From: Acidobacteriota bacterium
GTDB taxonomy: Bacteria; Acidobacteriota; Thermoanaerobaculia; Thermoanaerobaculales; Sulfomarinibacteraceae
DNA length: 14,980 nucleotides
Direction of reading: 5' to 3'
Assembly (NCBI GenBank): GCA_030637805.1
Contig: DAOWFV010000227.1
Coordinates: 1-14,980 of the forward strand
Numbering within the stretch: position 1 is the first letter of the stretch; every line of letters begins with the position of its first letter. The notes beneath the pieces are model-generated. The model did not search any database. It was not told where the DNA came from and was given only the letters and a program-made list of their open reading frames with translations. Positions 6,037 through 13,242 of this stretch are shown one piece after another. Both the position numbers and the translations under genes were made by a program.

Positions 6037-6071
6037 GAATTAGGAATTAGGAATTAGGAATTCGGAATTAT
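6037..6071 (+). repeat. Heptanucleotide tandem repeat, five units (GAATTAG, GAATTCG, GAATTAT)
   Basis: Three exact GAATTAG units (6037-6057) are followed by GAATTCG (6058-6064) and GAATTAT (6065-6071), running straight into CGGCGCGGG. The arrangement repeats that at 88-120 and lies in the leader of the minus-strand nucleotidase gene. Confidence 0.9.
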
Positions 6072-6128
6072 CGGCGCGGGAAAGCGACCTGAGGGCTTGG
6101 TGCGTGAAACCCGCGCTTGGGCGCGTCG
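6065..6128 (-). repeat. Dispersed GC-rich intergenic repeat, copy B
   Basis: On the minus strand it reads GCGCCC-AAG-CGCGGG, about 25 variable bases, then TTTCCCGCGCCGATAATTCC, matching copies C and D block by block. Its plus-strand continuation (6118-6157) is the uninterrupted relative of the IS110 target. ATG 6104 inside this repeat opens a frame that joins the downstream gene, but it is rejected as a start because the upstream part is repeat-derived. Confidence 0.65.
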
Positions 6129-6157
6129 ACCGGACGTCCCCGTCCCTGACGATTTTG
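6118..6157 (-). repeat. Empty-site relative of the IS110 target
   Basis: The reverse complement of right flank 2086-2105, joined to the reverse complement of left flank 476-495, matches this 40-base stretch at 36 positions without a gap. The join falls between T6137 and C6138. Because this copy is uninterrupted, it defines where the IS inserted in its sister copy. Confidence 0.8.
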
Positions 6158-6185
6158 AGAGCACCTCGTTTGGGCGCGCCGTTTC

Positions 6186-6251
6186 GGAGGTGCCTGGCAT
6201 CCCGCCATGACGTTGTCCTCAACGTCATGGCGGCGTGCCTGGCATCCTCTC
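6186..6251 (+). repeat. Perfect 13-bp hairpin flanked by direct GTGCCTGGCATCC motifs
   Basis: CCGCCATGACGTT (6202-6214) and AACGTCATGGCGG (6221-6233) form a perfect stem with a six-base loop. GGAGGTGCCTGGCATCC precedes it (6186-6202) and GGCGTGCCTGGCATCCTCTC follows (6232-6251). The following motif recurs exactly, in reverse complement, at 10062-10081, and a variant occurs at 14767-14785. The spacer to the gene at 6362 (6252-6361) shows nothing else definite. Confidence 0.8.
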
Positions 6252-6361
6252 GGGCAGAATGCTCATTGGATGGTCACGTTGATTGTCAGAAGCGCCTTAC
6301 ACGAACACCGACCACAGAAACGGGCACGAAAACGGGCGCAATAATGAGAAGATGTTCCCAG

Positions 6362-7090
6362 ATGGCGGACTCAACGAACGACGCGAGTGTCCTTGACTGG
6401 CGCCTTTACGCCGACGCCACCTGTGCAGGCCTTTCGGTTTTGATTCCCCTGCCGCTTGTCGACATCGTTTTCGAAACCACCTTCAGGCGTCGCATCCCGG
6501 GGACCATCGCCAGGGTCAGGCGGAGCAATTTTTCCCCCGACGTCCGACGGAGGCTCGGCCGGGGCCTCGACGGACCGCTGTCGCCTTCCGGCTGTCTCGC
6601 GATCGGCCTGGCTGCCGTCAAGTATGTGCTCCGCAGGATCTGGCGGAAGATCATCTACATCTTCGCGGTCAAGGACGCGGCCACGGCGCTCACCGAGTAC
6701 TGGCACCGCGCATTCCTGATCGACCACATGGTCCGCGCCGGCCACCTCGAACCCGGGGTGGACACCGACCTCGCCCTGCGGGTGTCCATGGACGTGCTCC
6801 GCGACATCGACCCGAGCCCGCTGATGGGAATGGCCCGCCAGACGGTCGCCAACGTCCACCACGTGTTCCGCCTCCTGGTGCGGGCGCGCCGCCTGGGTGC
6901 GGCCGAGGTCACACGATCACTGGGCGAGGTGCTGTCGTCGCACTGGAGGATGGCAGAAGGCTCGTTGGAGGATACTGCTCGCCGGTACAACGAACGTTAC
7001 CGGGCTGAGATCGCTGCACGGAAAACGGGCGGGCCACCACCTGTACAAGAGTCGTCTGACCGGCTTCCTGTGCGGGACATCGAGGCGTGA
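6362..7090 (+). CDS. Conserved-looking protein of unknown function
   Basis: I do not recognise a named family. From ATG 6362 the product is 242 residues. The chosen start is where protein-like composition begins (MADSTNDASVLDWRLYADATCAGL); ATG 6344 is an alternative, and neither has a strong ribosome-binding site. A short hydrophobic stretch with PLPLVD follows (about 23-36, LSVLIPLPLVDIVF), then an Arg-rich segment (TTFRRRIPGTIARVRR). A second semi-hydrophobic stretch (CLAIGLAAVKYVLRRIWRKIIYIFAVKDA, about 78-106) is followed by a mostly helical region containing YWHRAFLIDHMVRAGHL. The C-terminus is charged and Pro-rich. The pattern suggests a membrane-associated rather than integral protein. 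GC-rich third positions support real coding. Confidence 0.7.
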   Translation: MADSTNDASVLDWRLYADATCAGLSVLIPLPLVDIVFETTFRRRIPGTIARVRRSNFSPDVRRRLGRGLDGPLSPSGCLAIGLAAVKYVLRRIWRKIIYIFAVKDAATALTEYWHRAFLIDHMVRAGHLEPGVDTDLALRVSMDVLRDIDPSPLMGMARQTVANVHHVFRLLVRARRLGAAEVTRSLGEVLSSHWRMAEGSLEDTARRYNERYRAEIAARKTGGPPPVQESSDRLPVRDIEA

Positions 7091-7247
7091 TTCGCTGGGA
7101 AGCGATCTGGCGCCGTCATCCAACCGCCTACACCGTTCGGTGGTATAAACTAACGGGCCGTAAGGTGCCGGTGCCCGTCAGCCAGCCACCGGATGCCAGT
7201 TCTTGAAGTGCCCGGCAGTCGTATCGGTAACCAGAAAGGGCACATGA

Positions 7248-7931
7248 GTGGGCGTCTTCCGAAGCAAATCTGCGGCACCCCATAACGGCGGGGCCGAAAA
7301 GAACCGTCGTCTCCACGTCGGTTGTGGAACCGAGGTCATGCCCGGGTGGACTAACATCGATGTGCAGGACCTGCCGGGTGTCGATATCGTTCTGGACGTC
7401 ACTCAGGGGTTGCCGTTTTCTGACGTCGACTTTGTTTACTGTGAGCATTTCATCGAGCACCTCCGCTTCGACCAGGGATTCAGGTTCCTCGAGGCGTGCT
7501 GCGAGGCTCTCTCTGATGGAGGTGTCCTGCGTCTGTCAACGCCAAATCTCGACTGGGTATATCTTACCCATTACTGCGCTGGGTCTTGCGATGTCCCGAA
7601 GCGGATTTCCGACACATTCATTCTAAATAGAGCCTTTTACGGATGGGGCCACCAGTTCCTTTATAGCCGAGAGGTCCTCGTTGAGGTTCTCGACGCAGTC
7701 GGATTCCGGAATATCGTCGAGTGCGAGTATGGGGAGAGCACCCGCCCGGTACTCCAGAATCTGGAAAAACACGAGCGCTACGGGGCCACTCCAGACCTGC
7801 CGGATGTGCTGATCTTCGAAGCCGAGAAGACGGGGAACGGGAAGAGAAAGAGAACCACTCGAGACACCATCTTACGGCAGGCGCAAGACGAGTTCCTTCA
7901 CATGCTTGACTGGAAGATCGAGAAGACTTGA
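7248..7931 (+). CDS. Class I SAM-dependent methyltransferase
   Basis: The substrate is unknown; relatives with this motif set often sit among polysaccharide or glycan genes. Start GTG 7248 follows AGAAAGGG (7233-7240) at seven bases; ATG 7244 is in another frame that stops quickly. The product is 227 residues. Motif I is RLHVGCGTEVMPGWTNIDV (21-39), with the acidic Asp38 at the end of strand 2. LPFSDVDFVYCEHFIEHL (55-72) is the post-motif region, and LSDGGVLRLSTPNLDWVY (88-105) is the typical 'GG-LRLSTPN' block. The fold seems complete near DVLIFEAEK. A further 30 or so basic residues (GNGKRKRTTRDTILRQAQDEF...) look unlike the domain and may be repeat-derived. Codon use is visibly AT-richer than its neighbours, suggesting transfer. 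No operon partner is evident. Confidence 0.82.
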   Translation: MGVFRSKSAAPHNGGAEKNRRLHVGCGTEVMPGWTNIDVQDLPGVDIVLDVTQGLPFSDVDFVYCEHFIEHLRFDQGFRFLEACCEALSDGGVLRLSTPNLDWVYLTHYCAGSCDVPKRISDTFILNRAFYGWGHQFLYSREVLVEVLDAVGFRNIVECEYGESTRPVLQNLEKHERYGATPDLPDVLIFEAEKTGNGKRKRTTRDTILRQAQDEFLHMLDWKIEKT

Positions 7932-8313
7932 TCTGACGATAAGAGGATTCCAGGATTGGGTGTGCGAAGGGTCTCCGCTCCACCGATGACCATGCTGGCT
8001 TTGATCGGCGCGGCGGCATGCGTCCGGGGGGTCAATATCTGAAGGCCGAAGCACGAGTTCCTCGTCGCGCTTCGCCGGGCTGCTGGTATCATCGGGCCGT
8101 GGATTCCACACGGCGGAGGGGGAGATGGCATCGCGGTGGGCTAGCCTGCAAATCTCACCAGGGTCCGTTGCGAGGGCGGCGAGGTGCGGTGCTCAGTGGG
8201 GTTTTCGACCTGAGGGGCGCGGAGGCGTACTCGACAGTACGTCGAGCACCCCGAGGCGAGAAAACAACGCTGGGTGCGGCGCATCGCCGACCACAGCAGG
8301 AGGCTGGTGAGAT
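7932..8313. other. Intergenic spacer, no gene recognised
   Basis: Frames here (for example from 8018) have Arg-rich, low-complexity translations and no family resemblance. An imperfect hairpin can be drawn between GTTTTC (8201-8206) and GAAAAC (8260-8265), with CTCGAC-AGTAC-GTCGAG (8230-8246) at its tip. A TATCAT hexamer near 8090 is a weak -10 candidate for the operon at 8314, with no convincing -35. Nothing else is seen. Confidence 0.4.
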
Positions 8314-9174
8314 ATGCAGGCTAGTTCGGCGGCGATCGGTGTCCTGGTCTGCGGGGGCCTGATGGCCTGCTCGGGAGATGGACCGGCCGGGGACGATCTC
8401 GAGGGGGTTCGCGCGGCCCTACCGATGGAGGTGGCGGGCTGGCGGGCGGTGGACGACGGTGAGGTCTACGACAGCGAGTCGATCTTCGCCTACATCGACG
8501 GCCACGCGGAGGTTTACCTGGCCTACGGCATGCGGCGCTGTCTCGCTCGTCGTTACATCGGACCGCAGGGGGAGGCCGACATCGTCGTCGACCTCTTCGA
8601 GCTCGACTCGGCCGCCAACGCCTACGGCGTCTTCACCCACGACCGGGATGGTGAGGCGGTCGACGTGGGCCAGGGCGCCCTCCTGCGCCCCGGCTGGCTA
8701 TCCTTCTGGAAGGGGCCCTGGTTCGGCTCGATCTACGCCGAGGGGGAGAGCGAGGCCTCGCTGATCGCGGTCAACGCCCTGGCGCATGCTGCGGCCGACG
8801 CCATTTCCGTGGAGGGTGAGGCACCGGATCTGGTGGGCGAGCTCCCGGCCGACGGACTCGATCCGCGCTCGGTGCGTTTTCTCCATACCTGGGAGATCCT
8901 CAACAGCGCCCTCTTCGTCGGCGGTGAGAATATCTTCAGTCTGAGCTCCGAAACCGATGCGGTTCTCGGCCGATACAGGCGAGAGGGTGGCGAAGGCTGG
9001 ATTCTGCTGGTGGAGTACCCGGACGAGGCGACGGCATCTGTGGCGGAGGAGAATGCGCGGGGTGGTGGCTACGAGTCGAGGCGCGACGGGAAACGGCTCG
9101 CATTGGTGCTGAAGCCGGCCACACCCGAACTGGCCGACAACTTGCTCGTAAACGCTTTGGGAGGTGCGCGATGA
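8314..9174 (+). CDS. DUF6599-like lipoprotein
   Basis: The function is unknown. Start ATG 8314 follows AGGAGG (8298-8303). The product is 286 residues. The N-terminus (MQASSAAIGVLVCGGLMAC) is a lipoprotein signal with lipobox LMAC and Cys19. After a short acidic linker comes WRAVDDGEVYDSESIFAYIDGHAEVYLAYG (about 43-72). This Y-I-D-G-x-A-E-x-Y-L-x-Y-G block is what I associate with the DUF6599 family. Another conserved-looking part is FELDSAANAYGVFTHDR. The downstream gene starts inside the stop (ATGA at 9171-9174), so the two are translationally coupled and probably act together at or outside the membrane. Family assignment is from memory of the motif and is moderately sure. Confidence 0.78.
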   Translation: MQASSAAIGVLVCGGLMACSGDGPAGDDLEGVRAALPMEVAGWRAVDDGEVYDSESIFAYIDGHAEVYLAYGMRRCLARRYIGPQGEADIVVDLFELDSAANAYGVFTHDRDGEAVDVGQGALLRPGWLSFWKGPWFGSIYAEGESEASLIAVNALAHAAADAISVEGEAPDLVGELPADGLDPRSVRFLHTWEILNSALFVGGENIFSLSSETDAVLGRYRREGGEGWILLVEYPDEATASVAEENARGGGYESRRDGKRLALVLKPATPELADNLLVNALGGAR

Positions 9175-10058
9175 AGGGGAAGAGGCTGAGCCGCAGGGAT
9201 TTTCTGGCAGCGGGATCGGGCGCCGCAGCGGCGACCCTCCTCGGGGTTCCGCGGCCCGGGGAATCGTCCGACCAGCCATCGAGCCGCGTGGTGTTGGTGC
9301 GACACGAGAACGTGCTGGGGGAGGATGGGCAGGAAGACTCGGCGGTCCTCCACGAGATGCTCAACCGGGCCGTGAAGGCACTCATGGGGGAGACGGAGGC
9401 AGCCGCTGCCTGGCGCCGCCTGATCTCACCCTCCGATGTGGTGGGTATCAAGACGAATGTCTGGAAGTTTCTTCGGACGCCGCCCGCCCTCGAGAACGCA
9501 ATTCGAGAGGAGGTGCTGGCGGTCGGCGTCAGACCGGAGGACGTGGCCATTGACGATCGCGGCGTGCCCTCGAACCCCGTATTTCAGCGGGCCACCGCCA
9601 TCATCAACACCCGCCCGATGCGCACCCACCACTGGTCGGGGCTTGGCACCTCAATCAAGAACATGATCATGTTCGTGCCCCGGCCGGCGGACTACCACGG
9701 CGACGCCTGCGCCCCGCTCGGCGCGATCTGGAATCTGCCGGAGGTGAAGGGCAAGGTACGTCTCAACGTGCTGGTGATGCTCACCCCTCAGTTCCACGGT
9801 GTGGGGCCCCATAGCTACTCGCCCAAGCACGTGTGGCCCTATCGGGGACTGATCGTTGGCACCGACCCGGTGGCGGTGGATGCAACCGGCGCCCGCATCA
9901 TCCAGGCCAAGCGAGACCTCTTCTTTGGGGAGGAAAGACCGATCAGTCCTCCGCCCCACCACATCGAGATCGCCGGCGAACGCTACGGGTTGGGGGTCAG
10001 CGACCCGGCGCAGATCGAGCTCGTGCGCCTCGGGTGGATGGAGGAGGCGCTGATTTAG
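9171..10058 (+). CDS. Tat-exported DUF362-like protein
   Basis: The product is 295 residues, starting at ATG 9171, which overlaps the upstream stop by four bases (ATGA). Residues 7-12 (SRRDFL) form a twin-arginine motif, followed by a hydrophobic Ala-Gly stretch (AAGSGAAAATLLGV), so the protein is predicted to be exported folded. The body resembles the DUF362 (COG2006) fold: SDVVGIKTNVW, then RPMRTHHWSGLGTSIKNMIMF and GTDPVAVDATGARIIQAKR near the C-terminus. Many DUF362 proteins are found with ferredoxin-like domains, but no CxxC cluster motif is seen here, so any redox role would need a partner. The neighbouring lipoprotein is the obvious partner. The biochemical activity of the family is not established. 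Confidence 0.8.
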   Translation: MKGKRLSRRDFLAAGSGAAAATLLGVPRPGESSDQPSSRVVLVRHENVLGEDGQEDSAVLHEMLNRAVKALMGETEAAAAWRRLISPSDVVGIKTNVWKFLRTPPALENAIREEVLAVGVRPEDVAIDDRGVPSNPVFQRATAIINTRPMRTHHWSGLGTSIKNMIMFVPRPADYHGDACAPLGAIWNLPEVKGKVRLNVLVMLTPQFHGVGPHSYSPKHVWPYRGLIVGTDPVAVDATGARIIQAKRDLFFGEERPISPPPHHIEIAGERYGLGVSDPAQIELVRLGWMEEALI

Positions 10059-10061
10059 CCA

Positions 10062-10081
10062 GAGAGGATGCCAGGCACGCC
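10062..10081 (-). repeat. GTGCCTGGCATCC motif, exact inverted copy of 6232-6251
   Basis: GAGAGGATGCCAGGCACGCC is the exact reverse complement of 6232-6251, twenty bases identical. It lies between the convergent DUF362-like and sulfatase-like genes, where no hairpin terminator is visible. Confidence 0.85.
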
Positions 10082-10118
10082 GATTCGCCGTCCGCAGTAG
10101 ACATCCGGTGAGCACGGG

Positions 10119-11636
10119 TTAGTCGTTGGTGACATAGCCGAGCGCTTCAAGACGCTCGGCGGTTTCGGGGTCGATCTCGTCGGCGCTAAGGGTTGTCCCT
10201 CCCTCAACCGGTGTGGCTCTGCCGAGAAGGTGCTCGACGTGAGACTGGAACTCTCCGCGCATTCTCAGAAGCACATCGGCCCGATCGGCGGAGAGATTGG
10301 TCTGTTCCATCGGATCGGCGATGATGTCGAAAAGCTCCTCTTTCGGTTCGCTGCCCTTTTCGGGCTGCTTGAACAGGCGGTACTTCCAGCGGGAGTCGCG
10401 CACGAGTCCGAAGTTGATCGTGCTGTAGTAAGCGGTCAGAGCAGGGGGGTCCAGACCCTCGATCATCGGGCGGAGACTCACCCCGTCCATGCCGGCAGCT
10501 TCTTCCTCGAGGCCGACAAAGTCGAGGATCGTCGGTGCGAAGTCGACCATGCGCACCAGGGCGTCAATCTTCTTGCCCGCGGGCTTTCCAGACGGGAGCT
10601 TCAGAATCAGGGGGATGCGGATGAGCTCCTCTTTGAGGCCGGAGATCAGGTGGTGGGTGACGAACCCGTGATCAAGGAATTCCTCCCCGTGGTCGGCAGT
10701 CACCATGACCAGCGAGTTGTCCCACAGAGAGTGCTCTTGAAGAGCTTTGAAAAGACGATTGAGCTGGCGGTCGCAGAATCGGATCTCGCCCTCGTAGAGG
10801 CCGCGCACGTGGTCGATCAATGTCTCCCGATCGATGCCGCGATCCTTCGGAGAGGGGTACCGCTGCGCCGCACCGAGGTTTCCCTGCTGAGTGTAGAGAA
10901 GATGGTAGAGGGTTTCGTTGACCTCCAGATCGGATAGCCGGGTGTAACTTCTTGGGAACTTCCTCGCGAGATGATCGGGGGGCAGGTAGGGGCTGTGTGG
11001 TTCCATAAGGTGGATCCACAGGAAAACGGGTCGATCGAGCCCTGCGTCGAGACGAGCCAGCACCCGTCTAATAACAACGTTTGCCGGCGGGTAGCTGCCG
11101 ATGAAGTGATGGGATCGGGTTTCCCGTTGTCTCTTGAGATAACCGATGAACTCTTGGTACTCGTCAAAGCCCTGGTTGAAGTTATTGGCGATGCTGACAT
11201 TGGGGTTTGTGTGGAACCCGAGGGTGGTGTAGCCATGGTCACGGAGGATCTCTGCGAGCATTCTCAAGTTGGAACTGATCCCTTGGCGTTCGCTTTCTCC
11301 CGGCGACTCGAAGTCGTTGAATCCATGGTGGGTGGACTTCTTCCATTCCTCGATGCCCTCGAAATTCGGGAACAGGCCGGTCATCAACGACGGCATCGAC
11401 GCCGTCGTGCCCGGAAACGAGGTCACTGCATGGGTGAAGACCACGTTGTCGCGTGCGAGGGCGTCGAGAGTGGGGGAGGTGTGATGGGGGTGCCCCGCGT
11501 AAGAAAGGTAATCGGCGCGCAAGGCATCGATGGTGATCAGTACGATATTCGGCTGTGGAGGCGTTGTGTGCTCCGGGGAACAGGCGGCGATCGCGATTCC
11601 GGCAAGTACCAGGGCGCTCCGAAAGAAAGCCCTCAT
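10119..11636 (-). CDS. Sulfatase/alkaline phosphatase-superfamily lipoprotein
   Basis: From ATG 11636 the product is 505 residues. That start gives a clean lipoprotein signal (MRAFFRSALVLAGIAIAAC, Cys19); ATG 11687 would put 17 polar residues before it. Domain features: metal-binding NIVLITIDALRADYLSY (30-46, with D37), the nucleophile region SFPGTTASMPSLMTG (73-87), WIHLMEPHSPYLPP, and VTADHGEEFLDHG with the metal-binding DHG. The C-terminus DPETAERLEALGYV is common in this superfamily. The canonical sulfatase signature C/S-x-P-x-R is not intact: S80-M-P-S-L84 lacks the Arg needed for formylglycine maturation. A plain Ser or Thr nucleophile, or hydrolysis or transfer of a different ester, is possible. 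It is probably anchored outside the cytoplasm. No anaerobic sulfatase-maturation gene is in the window. Confidence 0.82.
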   Translation of the reverse strand: MRAFFRSALVLAGIAIAACSPEHTTPPQPNIVLITIDALRADYLSYAGHPHHTSPTLDALARDNVVFTHAVTSFPGTTASMPSLMTGLFPNFEGIEEWKKSTHHGFNDFESPGESERQGISSNLRMLAEILRDHGYTTLGFHTNPNVSIANNFNQGFDEYQEFIGYLKRQRETRSHHFIGSYPPANVVIRRVLARLDAGLDRPVFLWIHLMEPHSPYLPPDHLARKFPRSYTRLSDLEVNETLYHLLYTQQGNLGAAQRYPSPKDRGIDRETLIDHVRGLYEGEIRFCDRQLNRLFKALQEHSLWDNSLVMVTADHGEEFLDHGFVTHHLISGLKEELIRIPLILKLPSGKPAGKKIDALVRMVDFAPTILDFVGLEEEAAGMDGVSLRPMIEGLDPPALTAYYSTINFGLVRDSRWKYRLFKQPEKGSEPKEELFDIIADPMEQTNLSADRADVLLRMRGEFQSHVEHLLGRATPVEGGTTLSADEIDPETAERLEALGYVTND

Positions 11637-11752
11637 TGGATGGAACTCAGTGCGCGCAGCCGTCACAAGAGGGCGGTGCATCAACATGCGCGAACTCTAG
11701 CACGGGGGTGGGTCACGGCGCCCGCGGGGCGCCAGTAACGCGCCCTTGCCTG

Positions 11753-11787
11753 AACTCAAAACTCAAAACTAGAAACTAAAAACTCAT
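11753..11787 (+). repeat. Heptanucleotide tandem repeat, AACTCAA/AACTAAA type
   Basis: Five units run AACTCAA, AACTCAA, AACTAGA, AACTAAA, AACTCAT without a break. The period is the same 7 bp as the GAATTAG tracts but the unit differs. A TCCGGTCATCGCGCCC block (11801-11816) and repeat copy C follow. The rest of the 11637-11894 spacer shows no gene. Confidence 0.9.
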
Positions 11788-11800
11788 CCATGCGTGCACA

Positions 11801-11875
11801 TCCGGTCATCGCGCCCAGGCGCGGGCAACTCGTCTCAATCTACGCGGTCGTTTCCACGCGCCGATTTTTTCGATG
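11801..11875 (+). repeat. Dispersed GC-rich intergenic repeat, copy C
   Basis: From 11811 the blocks GCGCCC, CGCGGGCAA, CTCAATC and CGCGCCGAT occur in the same order and spacing as in copy D (14794-14848). TCCGGTCATCGCGCCC at its left edge is identical to the sequence just right of the IS110 element (2089-2104). Its right edge stops about 20 bases from the end of the PLP-enzyme gene. Confidence 0.7.
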
Positions 11876-11894
11876 ATCCGGCGACCACCGAGAT

Positions 11895-13085
11895 CTACAC
11901 CTTCGCAAACGCTTGCTCGAGGTCGCCGATGAGATCGTCCGCGTCCTCGCAGCCGATCGAGACTCGCACCAGGCCGTCGGTGATGCCCGCTTCGAGGCGG
12001 TCCTCCCGGGACATTGCGGCGTGGGTCATCGATGGCGGATGTTGGATGAGGGTCTCGATGCCGCCCAGCGAGACTGCCAGCGTCATCAGCTCGACGTTGT
12101 CGAGGAGCCGCGCTCCGGCCTCGATGCCGCCCTTGACCTCGAACGAGATCAGCGATCCTGGCCCGTCCATCTGGCGCTCGGCGAGCTCGTGTTGGGGGTG
12201 ACTGTCGAGACCCGGGTATCGGACCCACTCCACCTTGGGGTGGGCCTCCAGGAACGGCGCCACCCTGCGGGCGTTGTCCTGGGCGGTACGGACCCGCATG
12301 GCGAGGGTCTTGAGCCCGCGCAGGACGAGCCAGGCCTGGTGCGGGTCCATGCACGCCCCGAGGTAGGAGTGGGCGGGCTTGATCCGTGCCCGCAACTCGT
12401 CGGTGGACGGCACGATCATTCCTGCCACGACGTCGGTGTGTCCGTTGATGAACTTGGTCATCGAGTGCATCACGATGTCTGTCCCGAGCTCGAAGGGTCG
12501 TTGCAGGATTGGGGAGGCAAAGGTGTTGTCCACCAGCATCAGGGCGCCGTGCTCGTGGGCGATCTCGGCGATCGCCTGGAGATCGGAGAGGACCACGGTC
12601 GGGTTGGCCGGGGTCTCGACGAAAACCAGGGTCGTCGAGGGACGCAGGGCCGCCCGCACCGCGTCGAGGTCGGAGGTGTCGACAAAGGTCGACTCGATGC
12701 CAAAGCGGCTGAAATCTCGCTCCATGACCACCCGCGAAGGGCCGTAGACCGACGAGGTGCCGACCAGGTGATCTCCGGCGTTCATCAGCGCGAAGATCAC
12801 CGTGCAAAAGGCGCCCATCCCCGAGCCGGTGGCGAGTCCGGCGGCGCCGCCCTCGAGGGTGGCCACAGCCTCCTCGAGGCGGGCGACCGTCGGATTGCCC
12901 ATTCGGGTGTAAATGAAACCGTCCTCGGCGCCTGCGAACCGATCGGCGCCCTGCCGGCAGTCGGAGAATGCGAAGGTCGAGGTCTGGAATATGGGCGGTG
13001 CGACGGCGCCCGTGGCTTCGTCGACGTGCTGTCCAGCGTGGATCGACTGGGTAATGCGGCTGTACTTCTTGAGGTCGTGGCTCAT
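11895..13085 (-). CDS. Cys/Met-metabolism PLP-dependent enzyme (gamma-lyase or gamma-synthase type)
   Basis: This enzyme acts on cysteine, methionine or activated homoserine through PLP. Start ATG 13085 follows GAAAGGAG (13098-13091) at five bases; the frame is open 79 codons further upstream but without coding character. The product is 396 residues, normal for the family. Motifs: YTRMGNPT (59-66), SVYGPS (112-117, with the PLP-stacking Tyr114), LVDNTFASP (184-192, with Asp186), MHSMTKFINGHTDVVAG (206-222, with Lys211 as the Schiff-base lysine), and SLGGIETLIQHPPSMTH near the C-terminus. Methionine gamma-lyases usually have Cys where this has Pro (YGPS versus YGCT), so methionine gamma-lyase, cystathionine gamma-synthase or lyase, and O-acetylhomoserine sulfhydrylase remain open. 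It is divergent from glgA across a 157-bp spacer. Confidence 0.88.
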   Translation of the reverse strand: MSHDLKKYSRITQSIHAGQHVDEATGAVAPPIFQTSTFAFSDCRQGADRFAGAEDGFIYTRMGNPTVARLEEAVATLEGGAAGLATGSGMGAFCTVIFALMNAGDHLVGTSSVYGPSRVVMERDFSRFGIESTFVDTSDLDAVRAALRPSTTLVFVETPANPTVVLSDLQAIAEIAHEHGALMLVDNTFASPILQRPFELGTDIVMHSMTKFINGHTDVVAGMIVPSTDELRARIKPAHSYLGACMDPHQAWLVLRGLKTLAMRVRTAQDNARRVAPFLEAHPKVEWVRYPGLDSHPQHELAERQMDGPGSLISFEVKGGIEAGARLLDNVELMTLAVSLGGIETLIQHPPSMTHAAMSREDRLEAGITDGLVRVSIGCEDADDLIGDLEQAFAKV

Positions 13086-13164
13086 CGGGACTCCTTTCGG
13101 GGCGCCGGGACGGTGCCCGCGGCGGGAAAGATACCGCGGATGGGACCTGGTGTCGAGTTGCCGC

Positions 13165-13195
13165 AAACGATTGTGCGTTTGAACGTTAAAGCGTT
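13165..13195. promoter_or_regulatory. Two tandem AACG-N6-CGTT dyads in a divergent spacer
   Basis: AAACG-ATTGTG-CGTTT (13165-13180) is a perfect five-base dyad. GAACG-TTAAAG-CGTTTC (13181-13196) contains the same AACG-N6-CGTT core, set 16 bases further on. They lie between two divergent starts (13085 minus, 13243 plus), and TATCAT (13212-13217), a possible -10 for glgA, follows. This looks like an operator for a dimeric repressor or activator; the regulator is unknown. Confidence 0.4.
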
Positions 13196-13242
13196 TCGAT
13201 ACTGTCTGGGCTATCATTCGGCGGCGGTTGAAGGAGGTGACG

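Noticed and set aside
6104..6361. Upstream extension of the 6362 gene from ATG 6104
   Set aside because: The extension translates the dispersed repeat, the hairpin and the GTGCCTGGCATCC motifs; protein-like composition begins only near 6344-6362.
8018..8362. 114-codon frame in the spacer before the DUF6599-like gene
   Set aside because: The translation is Arg-rich and low-complexity, there is no ribosome-binding site, and it overlaps the start of a well-supported gene.
11637..11687. Longer start (ATG 11687) for the sulfatase-like gene
   Set aside because: It would place 17 polar residues before a clean lipoprotein signal, and its ribosome-binding site is no better.
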